A stretch of 64,000 bases of DNA from an uncultured Eggerthellaceae bacterium (GTDB lineage Bacteria > Actinomycetota > Coriobacteriia > Coriobacteriales > Eggerthellaceae): positions 23,973 through 87,972 of the forward strand of contig CANODU010000004.1 in assembly GCA_947565185.1 (NCBI GenBank), read 5' to 3'. The notes below the pieces were generated by a model. The model was not told the DNA's origin, searched no databases, and saw only the letters and a list, made by a program, of their open reading frames with translations. The translations under genes were made by a program, and so were the position numbers. Positions 34,161 to 43,708 of the stretch are shown here, piece by piece; position 1 is the stretch's first letter; every line of letters begins with the position of its first letter.

Positions 34161-35732
34161 ATGGCCTGCACAACTCTGCTCGTCGGCCGCTTGGCCACCA
34201 ATGATGGCTCCACCATCGTTGCTCGCAACGAAGATGGCGAGGATTTCTCGTTCGATCCGAAGAAGATGATCGTGGTGAATCCGGAGGATCAGCCACGGTC
34301 CTACACAGGCGTGGCCAACCATCTGACCATCGAATTGCCCGATGACCCGCTGCGCTATACCTGCACGCCCAATGCGGACCCATCGAATGGCGTCTGGGCG
34401 GAGACCGGCATCAACGCCGCCAACGTCTCCATGAGCTCCACGGAGACCATCTCTGCGAACGCGCGCGTCTTGGGCGCTGACCCGCTGGTGGTCTATCAGC
34501 CCGCACACGGCAAGCCGGGAGATGCCGACTACCAGCCGGAGATTCCCGGCGGCATCGGGGAGGAGAACCTGCCCACCATCACGCTGCCCTATATCACAAG
34601 CGCGCGCGAGGGCGTCCAGCGCCTGGGGATGCTGGTGGAGAAGTACGGCACCTACGAGACCAACGGCGTCGCTTTCGGCGATGCGGATGACATCTGGTAC
34701 TGGGAGAACATCGGAGGGCACCATTGGATCGCCCGCCGCGTGCCGGATGACTGCTATGTGGTGCAGCCGAATCGCCAAGGCATCGACCATTTCGACCTGG
34801 CTGATGCATTGGAAGAGCAGCATGATTACATGTGCAGCGCAGATCTTGCCACGTGGATCAAGGAGCACGATCTCTTGATGGACATGCCCCAGCATGAGGG
34901 AGATGCCGGTGAGACCGTCCAAGGCCTGCCGCGCTTCTTCAACGCACGCATCGCGTTCTCCACCTACACCTGGCTCGATCAGCTCTACAACGCTCCGCGC
35001 AAGTGGTACCTCTGCAAGCGCCTGACGCCATCTGACTCCCGCTTCCAGGGACCGGCGCCCCAGTTCGGCCCTGAGAGCTTGGACATCCCCTGGGCCATGC
35101 GCCCTGACAAGAAGCTCTCTGCCTCTGACGTGAAGGACCTGCTCTCTACCACCTATGACGGCACCGAATATGATCCTTACGGCACGAAGGGCACACCACA
35201 GAGCCGCCATCAATACCGGTATGTGGGGATCGACCGCACGTCAGAGTGCTCCATCCTCTGCATCCGACCGAATGCGCCGAAAGCGCTGCGCGGCGTGCAT
35301 TGGTTCGCACCCGCATCCGGCCCCTTCAACACGGCATGCGCCATGTACGCCAATGTGAAGGAACTCCCCGCATTCGTGGATACGCCCACGAAGGTGACCA
35401 CCGACAGCCTCTATTGGAACAACCGCTTGGTGGCAGGCTTGGCTGATCCGCAGTTCTTCGAAAGCTACGAATCCATCCAAGGCTACCGACTGAACACCAT
35501 GGCACAGGGCTATCAGTCGCTCCATGAGACGGACGCGCGGCTTGCACAGATGGCGAAGGATGGCAAAGCCAACCTGGATGATATGGATGACCCCACCGTG
35601 CTCGCAGAGCTGGCTACCGCGAACCAAGCGCTCATGGACAAGATCCAAGCACAGACGCGCGATCTTCTGGGCACCGTGCTGGATCAACGCACGGTCACGA
35701 TGAAGAACGCCTTCAACATGAACGACCACTGA
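34161..35732 (+). CDS. Dipeptidase, peptidase C69 (PepD) family
   Basis: From ATG 34161, with AGGAAGGA eight bases upstream, the protein starts MACTTLLVGRLATNDGSTIV. Cys3 is the N-terminal nucleophile expected after processing in C69 dipeptidases. Further family segments are ARNEDGEDF, GVWAETGINAANVSMSSTET, NGVAFGDADDIWYWE and GTKGTPQSRHQYRYVGIDRTSECSIL. At 523 residues it is full length. It lies divergently from the two amino-acid permease genes, fitting a role in cytosolic dipeptide hydrolysis. Confidence 0.92.
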   Translation: MACTTLLVGRLATNDGSTIVARNEDGEDFSFDPKKMIVVNPEDQPRSYTGVANHLTIELPDDPLRYTCTPNADPSNGVWAETGINAANVSMSSTETISANARVLGADPLVVYQPAHGKPGDADYQPEIPGGIGEENLPTITLPYITSAREGVQRLGMLVEKYGTYETNGVAFGDADDIWYWENIGGHHWIARRVPDDCYVVQPNRQGIDHFDLADALEEQHDYMCSADLATWIKEHDLLMDMPQHEGDAGETVQGLPRFFNARIAFSTYTWLDQLYNAPRKWYLCKRLTPSDSRFQGPAPQFGPESLDIPWAMRPDKKLSASDVKDLLSTTYDGTEYDPYGTKGTPQSRHQYRYVGIDRTSECSILCIRPNAPKALRGVHWFAPASGPFNTACAMYANVKELPAFVDTPTKVTTDSLYWNNRLVAGLADPQFFESYESIQGYRLNTMAQGYQSLHETDARLAQMAKDGKANLDDMDDPTVLAELATANQALMDKIQAQTRDLLGTVLDQRTVTMKNAFNMNDH

Positions 35733-35815
35733 GGCTTTCGCCACGCACCTGCAGCCACCTGGCTGCTCTGCTGGAAAGGGATCATGCCTCCGGTTGAATC
35801 CCGGGTGTTGCAGAT

Positions 35816-36119
35816 GTGCTTGTTATGGGATCCTGGTTTCGCCAGGATCCCATTGCATATATTCGTGCGCGCAGGTGCGCGCACCCACAGATCATGAAAC
35901 AACTCATTCGTGGGTGCGGCCAACTGGCATCATGAAGCACCCCATTCGTGGGTGTCGGAAACCGCTGGCACCCGCGATCATCCTGTTTCTGGTTACCCGT
36001 GGGTGCGGCCAACTGGCCGCACGTCTCAATACGCCTTTGGGCGAATGTCCAAAGGCGTCACTGTCTTCCCTTGCATTTGATACCATGGCTTTACGGGGAC
36101 AGGTCAAGCCTGTCCCCGT
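35816..36119. repeat. Mosaic intergenic hairpin array M5 (no gene)
   Basis: The gap before the flavin-barrel/kinase fusion contains an ATGGGATCCTGG stem with its complement (35825-35853), a GTGCGCGC stem (about 35872-35891), degenerate GTGGGTGCGG units and GTGCGGCCAACTGGCCGCAC (36003-36022). An ACGCCTTTGG stem with its complement follows (36031-36058), and then an 11-bp ACGGGGACAGG stem (36093-36119). The spacer after 36058 is the same GTCACTGTCTTC found after unrelated stems at 39.2 and 41.0 kb. The last hairpin ends 16 bases from the start codon of the following gene and could mask its translation start. Confidence 0.8.
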
Positions 36120-36135
36120 TCGCCTCAGGGAAAGG

Positions 36136-37485
36136 ATGCAGGAACCGTTGAGACGCAAGGATCGGGAGAAGGACGAGGACTTCGCGCTGGATGTGCTCCA
36201 GCGCTGCAGCTTCGCAACGCTGGCCATGACCCAACAAGACGGCACCCCTTACTGCATTCCCATCTCCCCCGCGCTCGTGGGCAGAAGCCTGTACTTCCAC
36301 TGCGCCCATCACGGCATGAAGACGGATGCGCTGCGGGCACGGCCTGAGGTATGCGTATCCGCAGCCTGCGACGTGACGCCCGTGCCGGAAGAGCTCACCA
36401 CCGAATACGCCAGCGCCGTGGCCTTCGGCTGCGCCTCCGAAGTCATTGATGACGCTGAGAAGGTGGCAGCGCTGCGCGCCATCTGCGAACGCTACGCCGC
36501 CTCCAATCTGGAGGCATTCCCCGACGCCATCGAGCGCAGCCTGGCGCGCACGGCCATCTGGCGCGTGGACATCGAAAACATTACCGGCAAGGGCAAGCGC
36601 GTGCCATCTGCCGCCATAAGCGATGAGAACGCTGGCACGTCCATCTTGCTCATCAACGACATGGCTGGATACGGGAAGGTAGCGCTCTCCGTCATGATCC
36701 CCGTGCTGAGCGCCATGAAGCTGAACGTGTACAACCTGCCCACCGCGCTGGTATCGAACACGCTGGATTATGGACGCTTCGACATCCTGGATACCACGAG
36801 CTACATGGAACACACCTTGCAGATCTGGGATGAGCTGGACTTCGCCTTCGACGCCGTAGCCACTGGCTTTCTCGTATCCGAAGAGCAGAGCCTGCTCGTC
36901 TCCGGCTACTGCCGCGCCTGCAAGGCCAAGGGGATCCCCGTGTTCGTGGACCCCATCATGGGAGATGAGGGCGTGCTCTACAACGGCATGACCGAAACGA
37001 GCGTGGCCCATATGCGCAACATGTGCGGCGTGGCAGACATCATCATGCCGAACATGACGGAAGCGGAATACCTGACCGGACTGCATGTGGGCAAGAGGAG
37101 CCTTTCGCTGGAGGAGGTCCATGAGCTGGCCCAGGCGCTCCATAAGCTGGGGTCAAAGGCCGTAGTGATCACCAGCGTCGTTCTGGATACCCCTTTGGAT
37201 GAGGGAGACCGCAGGGACCGCGACCACCTCACGTACGTCTCCGAAGGAACCGATGCATCCACCGACTCTATCCTGCTTCCCTATGATGAGATCCCTGTGC
37301 GCCTGCCGGGAACCGGCGACATCTTCTCGAGCGTGCTCATCGGACGCTATCTGGGCGGCCATTCCCTAAGTTACAGCGTGCAAGCTGCCATGGACAGCGT
37401 GGTTGAGATGCTCAAGGTGGGCAAGGATAGCGAAGACAGATACCGGGGCGTGCCCATCGAGCAGTATCTGGATCGGCTCCGCTGA
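36136..37485 (+). CDS. Fusion of a flavin split-barrel domain and pyridoxal kinase
   Basis: From ATG 36136 the protein has about 449 residues. Residues 1-155 (LRRKDREKDEDFALDVLQRC, PYCIPISPALVGRSLYFHCA) match the NimA-like branch of the pyridoxamine-phosphate-oxidase split barrels. Residues about 165-449 are a PdxK/PdxY-type kinase: SILLINDMAGYGKVALSVMI, NLPTALVSNTL, VFVDPIMGDEG, IIMPNMTEAEYLTG, and the catalytic RLPGTGDIFSSVLIG. The kinase would phosphorylate pyridoxal, and the barrel could bind FMN or PLP. In-frame ATG 36085 is an alternative start, but the region before 36136 is a repeat hairpin. Confidence 0.87.
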   Translation: MQEPLRRKDREKDEDFALDVLQRCSFATLAMTQQDGTPYCIPISPALVGRSLYFHCAHHGMKTDALRARPEVCVSAACDVTPVPEELTTEYASAVAFGCASEVIDDAEKVAALRAICERYAASNLEAFPDAIERSLARTAIWRVDIENITGKGKRVPSAAISDENAGTSILLINDMAGYGKVALSVMIPVLSAMKLNVYNLPTALVSNTLDYGRFDILDTTSYMEHTLQIWDELDFAFDAVATGFLVSEEQSLLVSGYCRACKAKGIPVFVDPIMGDEGVLYNGMTETSVAHMRNMCGVADIIMPNMTEAEYLTGLHVGKRSLSLEEVHELAQALHKLGSKAVVITSVVLDTPLDEGDRRDRDHLTYVSEGTDASTDSILLPYDEIPVRLPGTGDIFSSVLIGRYLGGHSLSYSVQAAMDSVVEMLKVGKDSEDRYRGVPIEQYLDRLR

Positions 37486-37608
37486 CCCCTCCGCTGACAA
37501 GCCGCACGGTCATGCAAACGGCTCATAAACGGCTGCCCTTCCGGGGCAGCATCACCTGATGCGAGGTGCCTAGAATCAGGGACAGGCATCTAATGTGAAC
37601 TTGGGAGC

Positions 37609-39144
37609 ATGACCCGAACCATGGCGAAACCAACAGAGACGAACAGCGCCGCGCACGGCATCCATGGCCGGCGCCTCGCCTTCATCTTCACGGGCATCCT
37701 GCTGGCCACCTTCGTGAGCTCCCTCTCTGAGACCATCGCCTCCACGGCACTCCCCACCATCGTGGGGGATCTGGGCGGAGTAGAGATGATGCAGTGGATC
37801 TCCACCGCCTACATCCTCACGAGCACCATCGTCATGCCCTTCTACGGCAAGGTCAGCGACACATTCGGCCGCAAGCGCCTATTCATGGCAGCCCTTACGC
37901 TCTACGCTGCTGGAAAGGCGGTCTGCGGGCTGTCCATGAGCATGGGAATGCTCATCTGCGGGCGCTGCATCTCAGGACTGGGAGGCGGCGGTATGTCCAT
38001 CTTAGCCTATGCCACGCTCTCAGATGTGGTGCCTCCCCGCAGACTGGGCACCTACATGGGCGTTGCGGGCGCCGTCTTCACCACCTCGAATGTGCTGGGC
38101 CCCGTGCTCGGCGGCTGGTTCGTCCAAGTGCCTGGTTGGCGTTGGATCTTCTGGTTCACCATTCCCCTGGCAGCCATCGCGCTGGTGGCTCTCGGCGCAT
38201 TCCTCCCCAAAGACGGACGCCACGCCGTCCGACCTCATCTTGACTATGGCGGCATGACCACCGTCGCTCTGGCCGTCTCCACCCTGGTACTGGGCATGGC
38301 GTGGGGCGGCGTGGTGTTTCCCTGGAACAGCTGGCAAGCCATCGGACTCTTTGCGCTCTTCGCCGCATCTTCCGTTGCCTTCGTGCTCATAGAGAGACGA
38401 GCGAAGAATCCCATCATGCCGCTCTCCCTGTTCGCGAACCGCAACTTCGTGCTGTGCTGCGTGACCAGCCTGCTCATCGACGTGGCTTTCATGGGCACCG
38501 TTACCTACTTGCCCACGTACTTCCAGATCGTGGACAAGATGAGCCCTGAGATCGCGGGGCTCATGAACGTCCCCATGAGCATCGGCATCTTCATCACCTC
38601 CACCGCCAGCGGATTCCTAGCAGCCAAGACGGGCAAGTACAAGTGGATGCTCGTGGCCTCCAGCGCCATCGCGGCCATCGGCTTCTTCCTGATGTCCACC
38701 ATGCAGGTACACGAGGCCATTATCCTGCCCCTGCTCTACCAGTTCATCCTTGGATTCGGCATCGGATTTGGCATGCAGATCCTCCTGCTGGTGGTACAGA
38801 ATGAGTTCCCGCACTCCATGGTGGGCGCAGCCACGGCCACCTATGATTTCTTCAGCCAGATCGGTTCCGTCATCGGCGCATCGTTCATCGGCACGCTGTT
38901 CACCTCCCGGCTCTCAGCGGATCTAGCATCCACGCTCCCCGCCGTAGACAACATCTCCGTGGCAAAGATAACGCCTCAATTGGTAGATCGGCTCCCTGAT
39001 GCCGTGCAAGCCATCATCGCGCAGGGCTACTCTGATGCCCTCGTGCCACTCTTCCTCTGGTTCGCCCCGCTCTGTGCGCTCACCGTGGTGCTCATGCTGT
39101 TAGTGAAGGCGCATCCATTGGCCACCATCATCAACCACAAGTGA
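37609..39144 (+). CDS. MFS drug/metabolite exporter, DHA2 (14-helix) family
   Basis: The 511-residue protein has about fourteen hydrophobic segments. SETIASTALPTIVGDLGGVE, the motif A loop GKVSDTFGRKRLFM and the motif C segment GVAGAVFTTSNVLGPVLGGWF assign it to the H+-coupled DHA2 exporters (EmrB/LfrA-like). It has its own short upstream region with TAGAAT, a possible -10 box. Substrate is unknown. It is followed by a REP-A palindrome and then by convergent genes. Confidence 0.9.
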   Translation: MTRTMAKPTETNSAAHGIHGRRLAFIFTGILLATFVSSLSETIASTALPTIVGDLGGVEMMQWISTAYILTSTIVMPFYGKVSDTFGRKRLFMAALTLYAAGKAVCGLSMSMGMLICGRCISGLGGGGMSILAYATLSDVVPPRRLGTYMGVAGAVFTTSNVLGPVLGGWFVQVPGWRWIFWFTIPLAAIALVALGAFLPKDGRHAVRPHLDYGGMTTVALAVSTLVLGMAWGGVVFPWNSWQAIGLFALFAASSVAFVLIERRAKNPIMPLSLFANRNFVLCCVTSLLIDVAFMGTVTYLPTYFQIVDKMSPEIAGLMNVPMSIGIFITSTASGFLAAKTGKYKWMLVASSAIAAIGFFLMSTMQVHEAIILPLLYQFILGFGIGFGMQILLLVVQNEFPHSMVGAATATYDFFSQIGSVIGASFIGTLFTSRLSADLASTLPAVDNISVAKITPQLVDRLPDAVQAIIAQGYSDALVPLFLWFAPLCALTVVLMLLVKAHPLATIINHK

Positions 39145-39151
39145 CTAGGGC

Positions 39152-39220
39152 TGTATCAGGGGGACGGAGGAGTGAGACATCCGCAGTGCGGATGTCTCAC
39201 TCCTCCGTCCCCCTGATACA
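39152..39220. repeat. REP-A palindrome, copy 4
   Basis: A 69-bp palindrome from TGTATCAGGGGGACGG to its complement, starting eight bases after the stop of the DHA2 exporter gene and lying between convergent genes. Confidence 0.92.
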
Positions 39221-39449
39221 CTTCCTCCGTGGGTGCGGCCAACTGGCCGCACTTTTGAATGCGCGTCGTCAGACGCGTCACTGTCTTCATCTAGGACTGG
39301 GTTGCCTGGAACAGGCAACCCTCATGCGCAGTGCTTGCACTGCGCTATTGGTTTGTGCGGCGAGGAAACCTATCCAGCGAGTCAACCATCTGCGCCGCGT
39401 CATTCTTCAGGCAGCAAGGGGATGAGAGCACTCTACTATCAGGGAAGCC
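39221..39449. repeat. Mosaic intergenic hairpin array M6 (no gene)
   Basis: Contains GTGCGGCCAACTGGCCGCAC (39233-39252), a CGCGTC stem (39262-39277), a GGTTGCCTG stem (about 39300-39319), a GCGCAGTGCTTGCACTGCGC palindrome (about 39326-39345) and a longer unit related to that at about 55545-55640. No gene. Confidence 0.8.
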
Positions 39450-40460
39450 CTAGGCCGTTGCGCCGCCGCAACTGGAGCCAGCCCCGGCCGTGCATCCATA
39501 GCAATGCTGCCCGAAGGCGATCTTGCGCTTGAGAGGCTTCGATGAATCCGCCGCCAATTCCTGGATAGTGCCCCCGTCAACGCACGCAAGCTCTGCCGCC
39601 TGGTTGAAATCGCAATCATAGAGACGCCCATCCCAGCCAACCGATATCTGAGACCGGCACATCATGGTGGGCACAGTGGCTGCATTGAACGCACCCACCA
39701 GCTTGCCCATGTATTTGTCGAGGTTGCCCGTCTGCTGGAGTCGATTTCCGAAACGCCCATTGGGATTGTTCGCGATGGCAAAGAGGTGATCGAATGTGAT
39801 GCCATGCTCCTCTCCCAGCTTCTGCTTGTAGTCCCGCTCAAGTCCTGCCTGACCCCCTGGCAAAAAGACGCCACCAGGGTTGTACACCAGATCCAGCTCC
39901 AGCGCCTTGCCGTCCGCGCCTGCGCCCGCTCCCTTGCCATAGCCCAAAGCATTCAGCCTCTTCAGCCCTTCGATGATGGCGTCATAGGTGTCTTCGCCAC
40001 GCTGGCGCTCTGCATTCTTCTTCACGTAGTGCGGCAGGGAAGCAATGACCACGATACCCAGTTCAGCCCAGTGCTCCGGAAGATGAGCATAGTGAGGATC
40101 CTGTAATATCACCAAGTTCGAGCGCGTCATCACCTTGGCACCGGTGTCCACCGCTGCACGGATGAGCCACTCATAGTTCGGGTTCATCTCAGGAACGCCT
40201 CCCGTGATGTCGATGGTGGAGATGCCATGGTCGCGCACCACCTTAAGGCACGCCTCCATGGTCTCCTTCGCCATCTCTTCCGTTCGAGCGGGACTGGATT
40301 CCACGTGACAGTGCTTGCAGGCTAGATTGCATTTGAGACCTACGTTCATCTGGAGCGTACCCAGATCATCTTCGGTGCTTCGGCATTCCTCATCCACGCG
40401 TTCATAGAACGAAGGAAATGCATCCATAGCAGCAAGCGCCTCTTCATTGAGTTTCGCCAT
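39450..40460 (-). CDS. arsS: Radical SAM protein, arsenosugar-biosynthesis (ArsS) family
   Basis: From ATG 40460 the protein has 336 residues. The radical SAM cluster motif CNLACKHCH (CX3CX2C) is near residue 45 and is followed by SSPARTEEM and the SAM-binding DITGGVPEMN. The C-terminal auxiliary Cys region MCRSQISVGWDGRLYDCDFN and the end HCYGCTAGAGSSCGG are hallmarks of the ArsS family. The name reflects a role in making arsenosugars proposed for better-studied members. No arsM methyltransferase or arsenic resistance gene is in the window. The start is one base after the stop of the AhpD-like gene. Confidence 0.85.
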   Translation of the reverse strand: MAKLNEEALAAMDAFPSFYERVDEECRSTEDDLGTLQMNVGLKCNLACKHCHVESSPARTEEMAKETMEACLKVVRDHGISTIDITGGVPEMNPNYEWLIRAAVDTGAKVMTRSNLVILQDPHYAHLPEHWAELGIVVIASLPHYVKKNAERQRGEDTYDAIIEGLKRLNALGYGKGAGAGADGKALELDLVYNPGGVFLPGGQAGLERDYKQKLGEEHGITFDHLFAIANNPNGRFGNRLQQTGNLDKYMGKLVGAFNAATVPTMMCRSQISVGWDGRLYDCDFNQAAELACVDGGTIQELAADSSKPLKRKIAFGQHCYGCTAGAGSSCGGATA

Positions 40461-40461
40461 G

Positions 40462-40794
40462 TCACATCTCCACATCGTCGACGATATTCTTCATCTGCAC
40501 GCCATGGACGAGCGCCGCTCCTCCGCGCAACGCGCAGGCCACATGGAAGACCTCGGTCATCTGCTCTTCAGTGACGCCTTTCTCTAGGCAAGAGTTGACG
40601 TAGGAATCGATGCAGTAGGGACACGGTGCTACCGCAGCCACCGCTAGGGCAATGAGCGCCTTTTCGCGGGCTGTCAGCGCACCATCAGCGAAAACGCTGC
40701 CGTAATAGGCCATGAATTTGTCCCAAAGCTCAGGCGCTTCCTCGCCCATGGTAGAAAATTTGGCAAGATCCGCTGGATTGTAATAGGTTTCCAT
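40462..40794 (-). CDS. AhpD-like (carboxymuconolactone-decarboxylase fold) partner of ArsS
   Basis: The 110-residue protein has the redox-active CPYCIDSYVNSCLEKG motif (CXXC with downstream residues) of the AhpD/CMD fold, preceded by LTAREKALIALAVAAVAPC. This family is repeatedly found beside arsS and is annotated as the arsenosugar-biosynthesis-associated peroxidase-like protein. RBS GAGGAGG precedes the ATG. It is the first gene of the two-gene unit. Confidence 0.85.
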   Translation of the reverse strand: METYYNPADLAKFSTMGEEAPELWDKFMAYYGSVFADGALTAREKALIALAVAAVAPCPYCIDSYVNSCLEKGVTEEQMTEVFHVACALRGGAALVHGVQMKNIVDDVEM

Positions 40795-40959
40795 GCCGTC
40801 CTCCTCAGGGCAGGATTATTAGATATAGTCGAATATATGATTTTGTATGATATGTGTCAATGACCGATATGCTGCATCACTTGCCTTCAGACTATGAATG
40901 CGACCACCGGCGAGAAGCACCTTTGAAGGACGTGCCATATCCATGAATCTGTGGCGAAT

Positions 40960-41188
40960 ACGCATGACGTGCATTCATTCGTGCCATCACCCACGGATCA
41001 TGAAGCAACCCATTCGTGGGTGCTGGCAACTGCCAGCACTTTTGAATACGCGTCGTGCGTACGCGTCACTGTCTTCATCCAAGCTTGGACGGAGGGAGCG
41101 TATCAGGGCGACGGAGGAGTGAGACGCCCGCAGGGCATCTCACTCCTCCGTCCCCCTGATACAGACTTCCTCCGTCCCCCTGATACGC
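40960..41188. repeat. Mosaic array M7 with a composite REP-A copy (copy 5)
   Basis: GTGCTGGCAACTGCCAGCAC (41020-41039) and an ACGCGT-armed stem (41048-41066) lead into a composite REP-A at 41098-41188. The composite has a complete 65-bp palindrome followed by an extra right arm, GACTTCCTCCG to GATACGC, whose matching left arm is missing. It ends three bases from the stop of the isomerase/ligase fusion gene. The upstream part of the gap (40795-40960) shows nothing clear. Confidence 0.85.
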
Positions 41189-41191
41189 TAC

Positions 41192-43708
41192 CTATGACGT
41201 GGCAGCGCGATCTTGACCTGCGAGCTCTTCCATCGCATCCTCGCGCATCTTGTACTTCAACACCTTGCCCGCCGCATTCATAGGGAATGCATCCATGAAC
41301 TTGAAATACCGAGGCACCTTATGACGAGCCATATGGCTTGCGATGTAGTCGCGGATCTCCTCCTCATCGATGACCTCGCCCTCTTTGGGGATGATGCACG
41401 CCATGACCGCTTCGCCGTACTTCTCATCAGGAACGCCGATCACCTGGACATCCTTCACTTGAGGATGCTGATATATGAATTCCTCGATCTCCTTTGGATA
41501 GATGTTCTCACCGCCGCGGATGATCATATCCTTGAGGCGACCTGTCACGACGAACGTGCCATCTTCATTGCGGTAGGCCAGATCGCCCGAATGCAGCCAA
41601 TTCTCGCTATCCACAGCCGCAGATGTGGCATCAGGCATCTTGTAATAGCCCTTCATCGTGTTGTAGCCACGACTGCAGAACTCGCCGATGGTGCCATCAG
41701 GCACCTCCTCGCCCGTTTCCGGATCGATGATCTTGCATTCGATGTACGGGAACGCATAGCCCACTGTTTCCGTACGCAGATCGAGCGGATCGGTCCAGGT
41801 GGATTGCGTGGAGCCCGGAGATGATTCCGTTTGCCCATAGACGCTCACGATGCCGGTCATGTTCATCTCATCAGGTTGGGCTGCGCGCTTCATGAGCTCT
41901 GGAGGACAACCTGAACCCGCCATGATGCCGGTGCGCATATGCGAGAAGTCGGTCTTCCTGTAATCAGGATGATTGAACATCGCGATGAACATGGTGGGCA
42001 CCCCGTTGAAGCAGGTGATGCGCTCCTGTGTGATGCAAGACAACGATGCTTTCGCGCTGAAATAGGGCATGGGGCACATGGTAGAACCATGCGTCATAGA
42101 GGCCGTCATGGACAGCACCATCCCGAAGCAATGGAACATGGGCACTTGGATCATCATGCGGTCAGCGGTCGAAAGCCCCATCCGGTCACCGATGCTCTTC
42201 CCATCGTTGACCACATTGCGATGAGTCAGCATGACGCCTTTGGGGAAACCGGTCGTTCCTGAGGTGTATTGCATGTTGCAAACATCGTCAGGGTGCACAT
42301 CATCGGCCATGCGCTTGATGACGTCCAAAGGCACGCGTCCAGCACGCTCGAACGCCTCATCGAACGTGAGCGCACCTGGCATGCTGAAGCCATCCGTGAT
42401 CACATTGCGCAGGAATGGCAGCTTCTTGCAATGAAGCGGCTCACCAGGCTTGTTGTCCTTCAATTCCGGGCACAGCTCGTTGATGATCCCAGCATAGTCC
42501 GAATCCAATGCTCCCTCGATCATCACCAGGGTATGCGTATCGGATTGGCGCAGAAGGTATTCGGCTTCATGCACCTTGTACGCCGTGTTCACGGTCACCA
42601 GGACGGCGCCGATCTTCGTCGTTGCCCAGAACGTGATGAACCACGAGGGCACGTTGGTCGCCCAGATGGCTACCTTGCTGCCTGGCTTCACACCAAGCGA
42701 CACCAATGCACGGGCGAAATCATCGACATCCTTGCGGAAGCCTTCATAGGTTCGCGTGTAATCAAGGGTTGTGTATTTGAATGCATACTGATCGGGAAAA
42801 GCTTCCACCATGGCATCGAGAACCTGAGGGAACGTGAGATCGATCAGCTCGGCTTGCCTCCAAAGGTATTGGCCCGATCCATCATGGTTGGGATAATGCT
42901 GACCCTTTTGGCTGCGCGTATAACGGTATCGGCGCATGAAGTTCACGAAGTACGGAAGGATGATATCAAGATCGGTCAAGCCCTGTGCCCACTCAGGCTT
43001 CCACTCCAGAGAGATGAAGCCATCGTAGTTGATCGACGAAAGCGCCTGCATCACGCGATCGATCGGAAGCGTTCCCTCGCCCACCAAAGCGTATGAGCCC
43101 GCATCATCAGAGTCTCGAAGATGGACATGCTTCACATACGCGCCCAAGTTGGCAATGGTATCAGCCGGATCCTCCCCGCAATCTCGGTACGGATGGTGAA
43201 CATCCCACAAGGCGGCTAAGCTATCGCTTGCATATGCATCCAACAATTCCATGAGGCGCGATGTGTCCGCGAAGATGCCGCTGGTCTCGATGAGGATGCC
43301 CACATTTCGCTCGATCGCATAGGGCAGGAGCTCATCGATCGACTCATAGACTGCGTTCGGGGTCCCTTCGCCAGAGCGCTGCGCCTTCACGCAAAGATAG
43401 CCCACGCGCATATCAGCAGAGATATCGATGAGTTGCTTCGCATCGGCGATGACATCGGCTGCCTTGCTATCAGAGGCGGCAAGGTCAAGCGAGGTGTCAA
43501 AGACGGGGACGCATAGCTTGCGGTTGCGCAGATCGCGTGCAGTCGCACGCGCGGTCGCGCTTTCGAACGGGCATCCCCGTCCGACGAGCTGTGGATCCTT
43601 GAGCAGATCGTATACCTCGATGCCCTGACAATCCATCTCGGCAACAAGATCGGTCAGCTCATCCCAACGCAACTGGCTCCATCCGCGGTTCGAGAAGGAC
43701 AGCTTCAT
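41192..43708 (-). CDS. Fusion of a sugar-isomerase-like TIM barrel and an acyl-CoA synthetase
   Basis: The 838-residue protein joins two enzymes. Residues 1 to about 268 form a xylose-isomerase-like TIM barrel (AP_endonuc_2) with plausible metal ligands in ILIETSG, LWDVHHPYRD, VKHVHLRD and FISLEWKPEW. Residues about 285-838 form a complete AMP-forming acyl-CoA synthetase. Its motifs are the P-loop YTSGTTGFPKGVMLTHRN, YGQTESSPGS, the hinge HSGDLAYRNEDGTFVVTGRLKDMI and the catalytic Lys region NAAGKVLKYKMRE. Its ATG overlaps the stop of the isopropylmalate-synthase-like gene (ATGA). An epimerised or isomerised acid might be passed straight to CoA activation; that is inference. Confidence 0.88.
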   Translation of the reverse strand: MKLSFSNRGWSQLRWDELTDLVAEMDCQGIEVYDLLKDPQLVGRGCPFESATARATARDLRNRKLCVPVFDTSLDLAASDSKAADVIADAKQLIDISADMRVGYLCVKAQRSGEGTPNAVYESIDELLPYAIERNVGILIETSGIFADTSRLMELLDAYASDSLAALWDVHHPYRDCGEDPADTIANLGAYVKHVHLRDSDDAGSYALVGEGTLPIDRVMQALSSINYDGFISLEWKPEWAQGLTDLDIILPYFVNFMRRYRYTRSQKGQHYPNHDGSGQYLWRQAELIDLTFPQVLDAMVEAFPDQYAFKYTTLDYTRTYEGFRKDVDDFARALVSLGVKPGSKVAIWATNVPSWFITFWATTKIGAVLVTVNTAYKVHEAEYLLRQSDTHTLVMIEGALDSDYAGIINELCPELKDNKPGEPLHCKKLPFLRNVITDGFSMPGALTFDEAFERAGRVPLDVIKRMADDVHPDDVCNMQYTSGTTGFPKGVMLTHRNVVNDGKSIGDRMGLSTADRMMIQVPMFHCFGMVLSMTASMTHGSTMCPMPYFSAKASLSCITQERITCFNGVPTMFIAMFNHPDYRKTDFSHMRTGIMAGSGCPPELMKRAAQPDEMNMTGIVSVYGQTESSPGSTQSTWTDPLDLRTETVGYAFPYIECKIIDPETGEEVPDGTIGEFCSRGYNTMKGYYKMPDATSAAVDSENWLHSGDLAYRNEDGTFVVTGRLKDMIIRGGENIYPKEIEEFIYQHPQVKDVQVIGVPDEKYGEAVMACIIPKEGEVIDEEEIRDYIASHMARHKVPRYFKFMDAFPMNAAGKVLKYKMREDAMEELAGQDRAATS

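Noticed and set aside
36091..37143. A 350-codon - strand frame opposite the barrel/kinase fusion
   Set aside because: Antisense to a gene with clear kinase motifs; no recognisable domain of its own.
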